NCBI GenBank assembly: GCA_964526295.1
Contig: CAZGKW010000016.1
Location: 1 to 64,000, forward strand
Source of the DNA: CAZGKW01 sp964526295
GTDB taxonomy: Bacteria > Planctomycetota > Phycisphaerae > FEN-1346
Length of the DNA stretch: 64,000 nucleotides
Direction of reading: 5' to 3'
A program made the position numbers and the translations under genes. This document shows, piece by piece, positions 8,960-16,873 of this stretch. Below the pieces are notes generated by a model. It worked only from the letters and a program-made list of their open reading frames with translations. It was not told where the DNA came from and made no database searches. Position 1 is the first letter of the stretch. Each line of letters starts with the position of its first letter.

Positions 8960-10993
8960 TCACGGCTCCGCTGCGGCGGCAGGCGCGTCGCGGTCGGCCG
9001 TCAGGACGACCGGCTTCGCCTCCGACAGGTCGACCGGCCAGGTACGCGCGTCGCCGTCGCCGTAGCGGACGGCCAGCGTGTACCGGCCGGGGCGAAGGAC
9101 GGCCAGGTTGACCGTGTCGGGTCCGCGGCAGCCGGTGGCGACGTTCGACCCGACGTCGCGGCGAGCGACGACCTGCCCGTTCGCATCGGCGAGCGTCACG
9201 CGGGCGCCGAGGACGCCGACGCGGCCCCGCACGTGGACCGTCAGGATGCGGGCATCGAGCAACTGTTGAAGGTCGTCGATAGGATGCTCGACGGGCCGGC
9301 GGACGGACAGGGTGTCGTTGAGGAGCAGCGTCAGGACGCCGTGGGCGTTTCCGAGCAGCAGGTCGTTGGCCCCGTCGCCGTCGACGTCGCCGGCGGCGGC
9401 GCCCCAGCCGCCCGACTGGTGGGCCGGCCCCCGGAAGATCGGGCCGTAATGGGTGTTCTTGGCGGCGTGCATGAAAACGCCGTAGCCGCGGTTGATGAGG
9501 AAGCGGTTGTGGCCGTTCGGGGCCCGGCTGACGGTGTACAGGTCGGGCAGGCCGTCGACGTTCAGGTCCTCGGCGACCGTCGCAAGGTGGAGGTGCGACC
9601 CTTCGGATATCTCGCCGCCGTATCCGGTGACGTCGCGCGGCGTGCCGGCCTGGTACGCGAGCAGCGTCCAGCCGTTCTCGTTCGGGACGACCAGGTCGAG
9701 CCGGTCGAAGCCGAGAAGGGGCGTGAAGCAGCCCGCCCCCGTCAGGCCGGCTTGGCGCTGCGGGCCGGAGCGGAAGTCGAAGTGCGTTCCGTGAGGCAGG
9801 GGCTCGAAGACGCCCGCCGCGTTCTGAACGAGCAGCAGGCCGTCGCCGGCGGCATAGAACAGGTCGGCCCGCCCGTCGCCGTTCCAGTCGCCCGGTGCGA
9901 AGAAGCCGTCGAGTCCGGCGCCGCACGCCTTGCGGTCCAGGCCCATCGCAGCCGTCGCGTCCGTGAACGACCGGCCTTTCGGGCCGGGGTTGAGCCAGGC
10001 CCGCAGGCCGCCGCCCGAGCGCGAGACGATCACGTCGGGGTAGCCGTCCCCGTTGAGCTCGACGAAAGCGGCGGCCTTGAGGCCGCGGTCGGCCCCCTCG
10101 GGCAAGAGGTCCGAGCGGGTGAACCGCCCTTTGAGTCGCTCGCCCGCGAGGTAGACGGCGCCGCCCGCCAGCAGATCGGCCCGGCCGTCGGCGTTGGCGT
10201 CGGCGAAGGAGCAGCTCGGCGTAGCGAGGCCCGCCAGGCCGACGTAGTCGGTCGCGTCCGCGAATCCCACCGGCTCGCCGGGCTCGGGGCTGACGTGCAA
10301 GAGCAGGGCGTCGCCGGCGTCGGAACAGGCGTAGACGTCGAGGTCGCCGTCGCCGTCCACGTCGTAAAGGGCGACGCCCCGGGCCGGTCCGGCGAGGCGC
10401 GCGACCGGCCAGTCCGGGCGGAAGCGACAGTAGGCCTTCCGGGGGAAGAACGCCCGGCCGGCGGCGATGTCGGCGACGAGCCGCTCGAGCGTGGCCGCCG
10501 AGCCGCTCCAGGTGCCGCCGAGGGTCGGAACGGCCTGGCCGTCCTCGCCGACGATCTCGAGGTCGTCGTCGTCCCACACCCAGCGCTCGGGCGAGTCGAT
10601 CGTGCCGATGCCGAAGCCCGCTTCCGTGTAGAACAGGCAATCGTCCTCGTGCCGGCGTCGCCGGCGGCCGGCGAAGGCGACCCACCGGCCCCCGCGGCGC
10701 AGGCGACCGTCGCCGTCGGCCGAGGCGAGGATGCGCTTCATGTCGTCCCCCGCGGCGATCGTGATGGTCCGGCCGGCCGGGGCGTCGCCCTGATGGACCC
10801 GCTCGATGCGCACGGCGAACGTCCCCGCTGCCGCGTCGACCGCCGTCACCTCGCCCGAGAGGACGGCGTCGTACCGGCGGCACAGGTCGACCGGCTGGAG
10901 GTAGGTGTTGATGAGGCCGTGAGCGGTGACGGGGGCGAGGCACGTCGCGGTGAGGACGGCGGCGCCGGCGAGGCGAGCGATGCATCGGGTCAT
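8960..10993 (-). CDS. Exported FG-GAP/VCBS repeat beta-propeller protein
   Basis: A 677-residue protein. The ATG at 10993 was chosen because GGAG lies 8 bases upstream and a signal peptide follows (MTRCIARLAGAAVLTATCLA, cleavage after VTAHG). The mature protein has at least six calcium-binding FG-GAP-like loops of the D-x-D-G-D-x-D type: VDGDGDLDVYA, DANADGRADLLAGG, LNGDGYPDVIV, DWNGDGRADLFYA, LNVDGLPDLY and DVDGDGANDLLLG. This predicts an integrin-like propeller at the surface or in the periplasm. The N-terminal 120 residues include a beta region before the propeller (GEVTAVDAAAGTFAVRIERV). The last 90 residues (RVGVLGARVTLADANGQVV) are a VCBS/ASPIC-like C-terminal cap. No enzymatic motif is seen. 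Confidence 0.85.
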   Translation of the reverse strand: MTRCIARLAGAAVLTATCLAPVTAHGLINTYLQPVDLCRRYDAVLSGEVTAVDAAAGTFAVRIERVHQGDAPAGRTITIAAGDDMKRILASADGDGRLRRGGRWVAFAGRRRRRHEDDCLFYTEAGFGIGTIDSPERWVWDDDDLEIVGEDGQAVPTLGGTWSGSAATLERLVADIAAGRAFFPRKAYCRFRPDWPVARLAGPARGVALYDVDGDGDLDVYACSDAGDALLLHVSPEPGEPVGFADATDYVGLAGLATPSCSFADANADGRADLLAGGAVYLAGERLKGRFTRSDLLPEGADRGLKAAAFVELNGDGYPDVIVSRSGGGLRAWLNPGPKGRSFTDATAAMGLDRKACGAGLDGFFAPGDWNGDGRADLFYAAGDGLLLVQNAAGVFEPLPHGTHFDFRSGPQRQAGLTGAGCFTPLLGFDRLDLVVPNENGWTLLAYQAGTPRDVTGYGGEISEGSHLHLATVAEDLNVDGLPDLYTVSRAPNGHNRFLINRGYGVFMHAAKNTHYGPIFRGPAHQSGGWGAAAGDVDGDGANDLLLGNAHGVLTLLLNDTLSVRRPVEHPIDDLQQLLDARILTVHVRGRVGVLGARVTLADANGQVVARRDVGSNVATGCRGPDTVNLAVLRPGRYTLAVRYGDGDARTWPVDLSEAKPVVLTADRDAPAAAAEP

Positions 10994-11063
10994 GCGACGG
11001 ACTCCATCCAACGAACGGCACGCGGGCCGCCGGGTGGAAAGATCGTGGGGCGGTGCCGCCGAG

Positions 11064-12356
11064 CTACGATTCAATACGGAAGAGGTGGCGCGGCGTCTCG
11101 GAGAGGACCTGGCGGGCCACCTTCACCGCCTGGGCCTTGGTGTAGAGGCCCCACGCGACCTTCTCCGCCAGGACGTTCGCCAGGACCTGCCGCACCATGC
11201 GGGTCCGGCCGTAGACCCAGTCGGCGCACCAGCCGTCGCTGAAGAAGCCCACCAGGCGCGAGGTGGGCACCATGTCGAGCCGCCGGTGCCACGCCGCGTG
11301 CATCACCGAGGGGAAGAACGTCTCCCACCAGTATCCGGAGATGGAGAAGTTGCGATAGCCCTGGGTCATGGAGCACCAGATCGGCTCGTCGGGCTCGTAG
11401 CCGTTCAGGAGGTTGAAGTGGAGGTCGGGGAACTCGCCGAGGACGTGGCCCATGCTGCTGGCGAAGTCGGCCGCCGCCCGCTGGACCGGGTGGCGCTCGG
11501 GTCCGTCGCCCCTCAAGTACTGCGTCCCGTAGCAGAACTGGAACACCGGCGTGTGCTCAAGAGTGGCCTCGCACATGGCCCGGAAGACCGCCGCGTCGAG
11601 GAGCCGGCCCTCGGCCGGGCCGGGCTCGCGGCCGGCCGCCGCGTCGGCCAGGAGCCGGTCGAGGTCGGCCGTCGGGACCGGCCGGAAGTCGGCCAGCGAC
11701 GAGACCCACGCCACGTTGCCGTACTTGTCCGACCAGTCGAACTCCTGCGAGTAGAAGGCCGAGACGGCCTCGCGGAGCCGGTCGACCGAGTCGACGTCGC
11801 GCCCGATACGGCGCCCGAGCCCCGCGAGCCGCCGGCCCCACAGGTTGCCCACCTCGATGTTGCCGCTCGTCGGGGTCTCCTCGACGGTGAAGAGGAGTCG
11901 GCCGTCCCACTGGCCGTCGGCCAGGGGGGCGACCTTGATCTGGCTCGACAGCACCCGCTCGGTCCGGGCGGCGTCGAGGACCTGCCGGGGCCAGTCGGCC
12001 TGCGACGCCTTCGCCTCGAACGCCTTCTCGATCTCCCCGAAGCGGTCGGCCGTCAGGGGCCCCTCGACCTCGTAGAGGTCCGCCAGGACCTGCTTCAGGA
12101 CCCATCCGAATCCCGTGGACTCGACCATCGGCCACCGCTCGAACCACTGGGCGAAGAAGGCCTCGCGGTCTTCCGCGTGCCGGGCGTGCGGCATGGTCGA
12201 GCCGTCGTAGGCGGCCGATTTCATCGGATGCATGACCATGTGGTAGCCCATGATCTCCGTGAGGTCGCGGGCGGAGATATGGTCGCGATTAATGTGACTG
12301 TGAACGTCGATGACCGGCAGGTCGCGGATGGCCTCGTACAGGTCGTCGCGGAGCAT
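11064..12356 (-). CDS. Uronate-isomerase-like (UxaC family) amidohydrolase-fold protein
   Basis: A 430-residue protein (usual UxaC length is near 470). The N-terminal metal motif VIDVHSHIN places the two His ligands at 19 and 21. The C-terminal FFSDGWCADWVYGRTRMVRQ segment (about 370-390) corresponds to the conserved DSRS...R region of glucuronate isomerases. UxaC interconverts D-glucuronate/D-fructuronate and D-galacturonate/D-tagaturonate in the cytoplasm. The match is distant, so another aldose or uronate substrate is possible. A GTG at 12362 could also start the gene; ATG 12356 was preferred although GAGGTG sits only 4 bases away. It has its own promoter and lies 36 kb from the uronate block, whose UxaE-like product would act on its products. 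Confidence 0.7.
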   Translation of the reverse strand: MLRDDLYEAIRDLPVIDVHSHINRDHISARDLTEIMGYHMVMHPMKSAAYDGSTMPHARHAEDREAFFAQWFERWPMVESTGFGWVLKQVLADLYEVEGPLTADRFGEIEKAFEAKASQADWPRQVLDAARTERVLSSQIKVAPLADGQWDGRLLFTVEETPTSGNIEVGNLWGRRLAGLGRRIGRDVDSVDRLREAVSAFYSQEFDWSDKYGNVAWVSSLADFRPVPTADLDRLLADAAAGREPGPAEGRLLDAAVFRAMCEATLEHTPVFQFCYGTQYLRGDGPERHPVQRAAADFASSMGHVLGEFPDLHFNLLNGYEPDEPIWCSMTQGYRNFSISGYWWETFFPSVMHAAWHRRLDMVPTSRLVGFFSDGWCADWVYGRTRMVRQVLANVLAEKVAWGLYTKAQAVKVARQVLSETPRHLFRIES

Positions 12357-12400
12357 CGGCACCTCGATTCGGGTCCTGGCGTCTTCGGGAGCGGCCCGGA

Positions 12401-12429
12401 ATGATACCAGGCCGGGCCGTGCGCGGCAA
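12401..12429 (-). promoter_or_regulatory. Predicted promoter of the uronate-isomerase-like gene
   Basis: On the minus strand, -35 TTGCCG (12424-12429) and -10 TATCAT (12401-12406) have an ideal 17-base spacer. The signal lies in the 79 bases between the proA stop and this gene, so the gene can be expressed apart from the long upstream operon. Confidence 0.6.
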
Positions 12430-12435
12430 GGCAGG

Positions 12436-13701
12436 TCACGTCCGCAGGTGGCCCTCGCCGGTGACGAGCCACTTGTAGGTCGTCAGGTCCCGGCAGCCCA
12501 TCGGTCCGCGGGCGTGGAGCTTGTCGGTCGAGATGCCCACCTCGGCCCCCAGGCCGTACTCCCCGCCGTCGGAGAAACGCGTCGAGGCGTTCACCATGAC
12601 GCTCGAGGAGTCGACCGACTCGACGAACTGCCGGATGCGGCGGATGTCCTCCGTCACGATCGCGTCCGTGTGGGCCGAGCCGTACCGGGCGATGTGGTCG
12701 ATGGCCGCGCCCATGTCGTCGACGACGCGGACGGCCAGGACGAGGTCCAGGTACTCCTCGTACCAGTCGTCCTCGGTGGCCTCCTTCGCCTCGGGCCAGA
12801 CCTCGCGGGTCCGCTCGCAGCCGCGAAGCTCGACCCCGGCGTCGGTCAGCCGCCGGCAGATGCGCGGCAGGAACCGGGCCGCCACGTGCTCGTGCACCAG
12901 CATCGTCTCCATGGCGTTGCACACGCCCGGCCTCTGGACCTTCGCGTTGAAACAGATCTCGGCCGCCATCTCCAGGTCGGCCAGGTCGTCGACGTAGACG
13001 TGGCACACGCCCTTGTAGTGCTTGATGACGGGGATAGTGGCCCCCTCGGCGACGGCGCGGATGAGGGCCTCGCCTCCGCGCGGCACGACGAGGTCGATCC
13101 AGCGGTCCTGCTTGAGAAGCGCGGCAAGCAGGGCCCGGTCGGGGTCGTCGATCATCTGGACGGCGTCGGCGGGGAGGCCCTGAGTCTCCAGGGCCGACGC
13201 GAGCGCTTCGTGGATCGCCAGGTTCGACCGGAGGGCCTCGCGCCCGCCGCGGAGGATGGCCGCGTTCCCGCTCTTCAGGCACAGGCCCGCGATGTCGCTC
13301 GTGACGTTCGGACGCGACTCGTAGATCGTCAGGACGACGCCGAGCGGCACGCGGCGGCGCTCGATCCGCAGGCCGTTCGGGCGAACGTAGCCCTCGATGG
13401 TCTCGCCGACGGGGTCGCGAAGGGCGGCGATCTCCTCCAGGCTCCGGGCCATCTTCTCGAGCCGGTCCTCCGACAGCGTCAGCCGGTCGACCATCGCCGA
13501 CGACAGGCCCGCCTCGCGGGCGGCGTCCAGGTCGGCGGCGTTGGCCTCGCGGAGGGTCTCCTCGCGGGTCCGAAGCGCCTCGGCCATGGCGCGGAGGGCG
13601 GCGTCCTTGACTTCGGACAAAGCCGGCGCGAGCTGCCGTGCGGCCCGGCGGGCCCGGCGGCCGATCGCCTCGGCGTGAGCGGTCCAGTTGGTCTCGGTCA
13701 T
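12436..13701 (-). CDS. proA: Glutamate-5-semialdehyde dehydrogenase (gamma-glutamyl phosphate reductase)
   Basis: A 421-residue protein, the usual ProA length. It makes glutamate-5-semialdehyde from gamma-glutamyl phosphate with NADPH, the second step of proline synthesis in the cytoplasm. Recognisable ProA segments are YESRPNVTSDIAGLCLKSGN, RGGREALRSN, the catalytic cysteine region NAKVQRPGVCNAMETML (Cys near 259) and the C-terminal GAEVGISTDKLHARGPMG. ATG 13701 is preceded by GGAGGAG. It is the last gene of the ftsH-folP-cdaA-cdaR series, 38 bases after cdaR. proB, its usual partner, is not in the window. Proline is an osmolyte, which may explain its place behind c-di-AMP genes; that link is inference. 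Confidence 0.96.
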   Translation of the reverse strand: MTETNWTAHAEAIGRRARRAARQLAPALSEVKDAALRAMAEALRTREETLREANAADLDAAREAGLSSAMVDRLTLSEDRLEKMARSLEEIAALRDPVGETIEGYVRPNGLRIERRRVPLGVVLTIYESRPNVTSDIAGLCLKSGNAAILRGGREALRSNLAIHEALASALETQGLPADAVQMIDDPDRALLAALLKQDRWIDLVVPRGGEALIRAVAEGATIPVIKHYKGVCHVYVDDLADLEMAAEICFNAKVQRPGVCNAMETMLVHEHVAARFLPRICRRLTDAGVELRGCERTREVWPEAKEATEDDWYEEYLDLVLAVRVVDDMGAAIDHIARYGSAHTDAIVTEDIRRIRQFVESVDSSSVMVNASTRFSDGGEYGLGAEVGISTDKLHARGPMGCRDLTTYKWLVTGEGHLRT

Positions 13702-13739
13702 CGGGGATTCTCCTCCTGCGAGGTGCCGCGGCGGGACCG

Positions 13740-14729
13740 CTAAGGCCCGGCCCGGCGCTTGAGATTGAAATTGACGGTGGGAAGCCGGCCGACGACCGTC
13801 ACGCCCGGCGGCAGGCCGACCACCATCGGGTCGCGCCCGATCCACGCCCCCTCGACCGGCTTGTCGTCGGGATTGATGATCACCTGGAGGCTGAGCTTTT
13901 CGGGGGTCAGCGGCTCGACGAGCGCGGGTCGGCCTTCCACCTCCAGCTCGACGGGGCCGGGGGGCGCGTCGTCCTGGAACACGATCTCGTAGTCCTTCAG
14001 CTTGTCCGGGGAGACGACCAGGACGACGCGGACCCCCTTGAGGGTCTGCGTCTTGAGGGCCGATTCGAGGGTCGCCCGGACGAGGACCCGCGGCGGCGAG
14101 AAGCGGGCCGGGATGCCGTCGGCCCCGCCCAGACGGGGCTCCAGGGCGACCGCCTCCTCGATCAGCCGGCCCGGCTGCATCGCCTTGACCTCGACGGTGG
14201 CCCGGGCATAGCGCTTCCCCTCCGGCAGCTCCGCCAGGTCGGATGCCGACACGGTGGCCGTGACCTCCGGCGGGATGGCGGAGGCGTCGGTGGCCGTCGC
14301 CCCCAGGACGTTCACGCGGACGGGCACCGGAACCTGGGTCTGGCGGTCCAGGGCCACCGTGACCTGGTCGACCCGCCGGTCGCTTTCGCCCTCCAGGATC
14401 TCGACGATGCGGACGCCGGCCCAATGGCGGAACCCCTCGACGACCGGCAGGCTGAGCGACTCGTCGGCGATCTCGCGGTCCCTCAGGTCGAACCGGGCCT
14501 CATGGAGCTCGGGGCTGTGCCGCAGGTCCTGGATCTCGCGTTGCCGGGCCTCGATGACGACCTTCAGCCTCGCGGGGGAGATGCGCTCGATCTCGTAGTT
14601 CTGGGGGACGAGCACCTCGACGTTCTCAACGACGATCCCGGTCTGCTGGACCTGCTCGAGATCGGCCCAGACCCAGATCGTGACGGTCAGGAGGGCGACG
14701 GCGAGGAAGGTTCGGATTTGGCTCTTCAT
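13740..14729 (-). CDS. cdaR: YbbR/CdaR-type regulator of diadenylate cyclase
   Basis: A 329-residue protein with one N-terminal membrane segment (SQIRTFLAVALLTVTIWVWA) and an extracytoplasmic part of repeated YbbR-like beta domains, visible as recurring V-x-V-P-V-x-V elements (QVPVPVRVNVLG). YbbR proteins bind and modulate the membrane cyclase CdaA. The ATG at 14729 overlaps the cdaA stop (ATGA), which supports the pairing. The sequence is divergent, so the assignment rests on topology, repeat pattern and neighbour more than on individual motifs. Confidence 0.85.
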   Translation of the reverse strand: MKSQIRTFLAVALLTVTIWVWADLEQVQQTGIVVENVEVLVPQNYEIERISPARLKVVIEARQREIQDLRHSPELHEARFDLRDREIADESLSLPVVEGFRHWAGVRIVEILEGESDRRVDQVTVALDRQTQVPVPVRVNVLGATATDASAIPPEVTATVSASDLAELPEGKRYARATVEVKAMQPGRLIEEAVALEPRLGGADGIPARFSPPRVLVRATLESALKTQTLKGVRVVLVVSPDKLKDYEIVFQDDAPPGPVELEVEGRPALVEPLTPEKLSLQVIINPDDKPVEGAWIGRDPMVVGLPPGVTVVGRLPTVNFNLKRRAGP

Positions 14730-15604
14730 GAGGAGGCTTCGGTTTCGGTTTTGGGTTTCTGTTCTTCGGCCATCGGTTCGGGGGCTTCCAGGGCGTGTTC
14801 GGTCAGGGTGGCCTCGGCCCCGCGAAGGAGCTCGGCCAGCCGCTCGCGAAGGCCGTCCGGCCCGACGTCCCGCTCCAGGCGGCCCTCGAAAGCGACCGAG
14901 ATCTGCCCCGTCTCCTCGCTGACGACGACGACGACGGCGTCGGTCTCTTCCGTGAGGCCGATGGCCGCCCGGTGCCGCGTCCCCAGCCTCGGGTCGAGGA
15001 TGGCCTGCTTCGAGAGGGGGAACTCGACGGCGGCGCCGGCGATGCGGCCGCCCCGGATAATCACGCCCATGTCGTGAAGCGGGGAGCCCGGCCAGAAGAT
15101 GGTCGTCAGAAGCTGGCTCGTGAGGCGGGCGTCGACCTCGACGCCGCTTTCGATGAGGGCCCCCAAGCGTGCGTCCCGCTCGATGGCGACGATCGCGCCG
15201 ACCTTGTTGCGGCTGAGGGCCTCGGCGGCCTGGGCGATCCGGTCGATGAACGCCGACGCCCCCTCCTTCAGGAACAGGCGGAACACGGGGTTCTGCCCGA
15301 GCCGCATCAGGCTCCGCCTGAGCTCCGGGTGAAACACGATGACCGCCAGGATGACGGCCACCTGGACCAGCTCGCTGTAGAGGAGCTTCAGCCGCTCCAT
15401 CTGAAAGTAGTCGGCCAGCAGGCGGACGGCGACGAAGCTCAGGACAATCAGGAAGACGAACCCGCGGACGACCCGCGCGCCCCGCGTGCCTCGAAGGCTC
15501 CGGTACACCAGGTAGATGAGGCCCGCGATGAGGGCGATCTCGAGCGCATCGGTCCAGCCGAACGTCTCGATCAGGCGCCGGAGATAGCTGAGGATATCGC
15601 TCAT
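14726..15604 (-). CDS. cdaA: Membrane diadenylate cyclase (c-di-AMP synthase)
   Basis: A 292-residue protein with three N-terminal membrane helices (about 20-37, 45-67, 75-96) followed by a DisA_N cyclase domain. It condenses two ATP to c-di-AMP. The RHR motif is intact (LGTRHRAAIGLTEETDAVVV, near 209-211) and SEETGQIS follows. The DGA motif, normally HDGAVII, here reads HDMGVII (near 175-178): the Asp is kept but G-A is replaced by M-G. The C-terminus is a charged tail rich in Glu. The gene overlaps the folP stop by 4 bases and the cdaR start by 4 bases, forming a tightly coupled set. Confidence 0.93.
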   Translation of the reverse strand: MSDILSYLRRLIETFGWTDALEIALIAGLIYLVYRSLRGTRGARVVRGFVFLIVLSFVAVRLLADYFQMERLKLLYSELVQVAVILAVIVFHPELRRSLMRLGQNPVFRLFLKEGASAFIDRIAQAAEALSRNKVGAIVAIERDARLGALIESGVEVDARLTSQLLTTIFWPGSPLHDMGVIIRGGRIAGAAVEFPLSKQAILDPRLGTRHRAAIGLTEETDAVVVVVSEETGQISVAFEGRLERDVGPDGLRERLAELLRGAEATLTEHALEAPEPMAEEQKPKTETEASS

Positions 15605-16872
15605 GACGGTCCGGGGCCGGGCCCCTGGGCCGGCGGTTCGGCGCGGGCGTCGCGGATGGCGGCCGCCACGGCCACCGCCTGGCGCACCTCGGCCACGTCG
15701 TGGACCCGCAGCAGGAGCACCCCCCTGGCGACGGCCAGGGCGCACGCCGCCGCCGTCCCGAACGTCCGCTCAGCCGGCGTCGAGACGCCGGTCAGCTCGC
15801 CGATGAACCGTTTGCGGCTCGGCCCGACGAGAATGGGCCGGCCCAGGCTCCGCAGCTCGCCGAGCCGGGCGAGCAGGGCCAGGTTGTGCTCCAGCGTCTT
15901 GCCGAACCCGATGCCCGGGTCGACGATCGTCTGTTCCTCGCCGATGCCGGCCCGCCGGGCCGCGGCCAGGCCGGCCCGGAGGTAGCGGCACACGTCGGCC
16001 AGGAGGTTGTCGTACCGCGGATCGACCTGCATGGTCTTCGGCTCGCCCCGCATGTGCATGAGGACGACGGCGGCGCCGGCCTCGGCGGCCGCCGCGGCCA
16101 CCTCCGGGTCGCCCTGGAGGCCGGAGACGTCGTTGACGATCGAGGCGCCGGCCGCCAGGGCCTCGCGGGCGACGCGGCCGCGGCGCGTGTCGATGCTGAC
16201 AGGGACCCCGGCCGACCCGGCCAGCCGCTCGACGACGGGCAGGGCGCGGCGAAGCTCTTCCTCGACCGGGACCGGGTCGCTGCCCGGGCGGGTCGATTCG
16301 CCCCCCACGTCCAGGACGTCGGCCCCCTCCTCGACGAGTCGCCGGCCGTGATCGACCGCCGCGTCGGCCTCGAAGTGCTCGCCGCCGTCGCTGAAGCTGT
16401 CGGGGGTGACGTTGACGATGCCCACGAGCGCCGGCCGGGGGCCGACGGTCATCGTCCCCCGCGGCAGCGGCACCTCGAAGCGGTCCCGCCGGCGGCCCGC
16501 CAGGGCCTGACCGACCTCCCGTCCCATCCCCGCCAAGGCCGGCAGCGGGGCCTGGTCCAGCCCCAGAAGCATCGTCTCGATCTGGGGCCGCGTCCCGACC
16601 AGCACGACGTCGGTCTTGCCGTCCCCGGCGGCGTCGGCCCGGCCGAGCCAAGCGTCGGGGCTGACGGCGGCGTCTCCGCCGGCGGCCAACATCTCCTGCT
16701 TCAGGAGGTTGGCTTCGACCGCCGCCACGCCCTCCAGGACGACGGCCAGCCCTTCGGCCTTCGGCGCCATCCGTTCGACGCCCCGGTCGGAGCAGCCGAG
16801 GCGTCGCATCGCGGCGGCGGCGGCACGGTCCGACGGGTCGATGACGCGCACGTTCCACCGGGGGTCGGCCAC
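15601..16872 (-). CDS. folP: Dihydropteroate synthase with N-terminal extension
   Basis: A 423-residue protein, about 140 longer than typical FolP. The core from about residue 148 has the DHPS signatures GIVNVTPDSFSDGG, DVGGESTRPGSDPV, SIDTRRGRVA, NDVSG, DPGIGFGKTLEHN and GPSRKRFIG. It joins p-aminobenzoate to dihydropterin pyrophosphate in folate synthesis. The N-terminal 140 residues (VRVIDPSDRAAAAAMRRLGC, then LKQEMLAAGGDAAVSPDAWL) resemble the extra domain found in some archaeal and deep-branching bacterial DHPS proteins and have no known activity. The start is GTG 16872, one base after the ftsH stop, with GAGGA inside ftsH as ribosome site. Confidence 0.95.
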   Translation of the reverse strand: MADPRWNVRVIDPSDRAAAAAMRRLGCSDRGVERMAPKAEGLAVVLEGVAAVEANLLKQEMLAAGGDAAVSPDAWLGRADAAGDGKTDVVLVGTRPQIETMLLGLDQAPLPALAGMGREVGQALAGRRRDRFEVPLPRGTMTVGPRPALVGIVNVTPDSFSDGGEHFEADAAVDHGRRLVEEGADVLDVGGESTRPGSDPVPVEEELRRALPVVERLAGSAGVPVSIDTRRGRVAREALAAGASIVNDVSGLQGDPEVAAAAAEAGAAVVLMHMRGEPKTMQVDPRYDNLLADVCRYLRAGLAAARRAGIGEEQTIVDPGIGFGKTLEHNLALLARLGELRSLGRPILVGPSRKRFIGELTGVSTPAERTFGTAAACALAVARGVLLLRVHDVAEVRQAVAVAAAIRDARAEPPAQGPGPGPS

Positions 16873-16873
16873 G

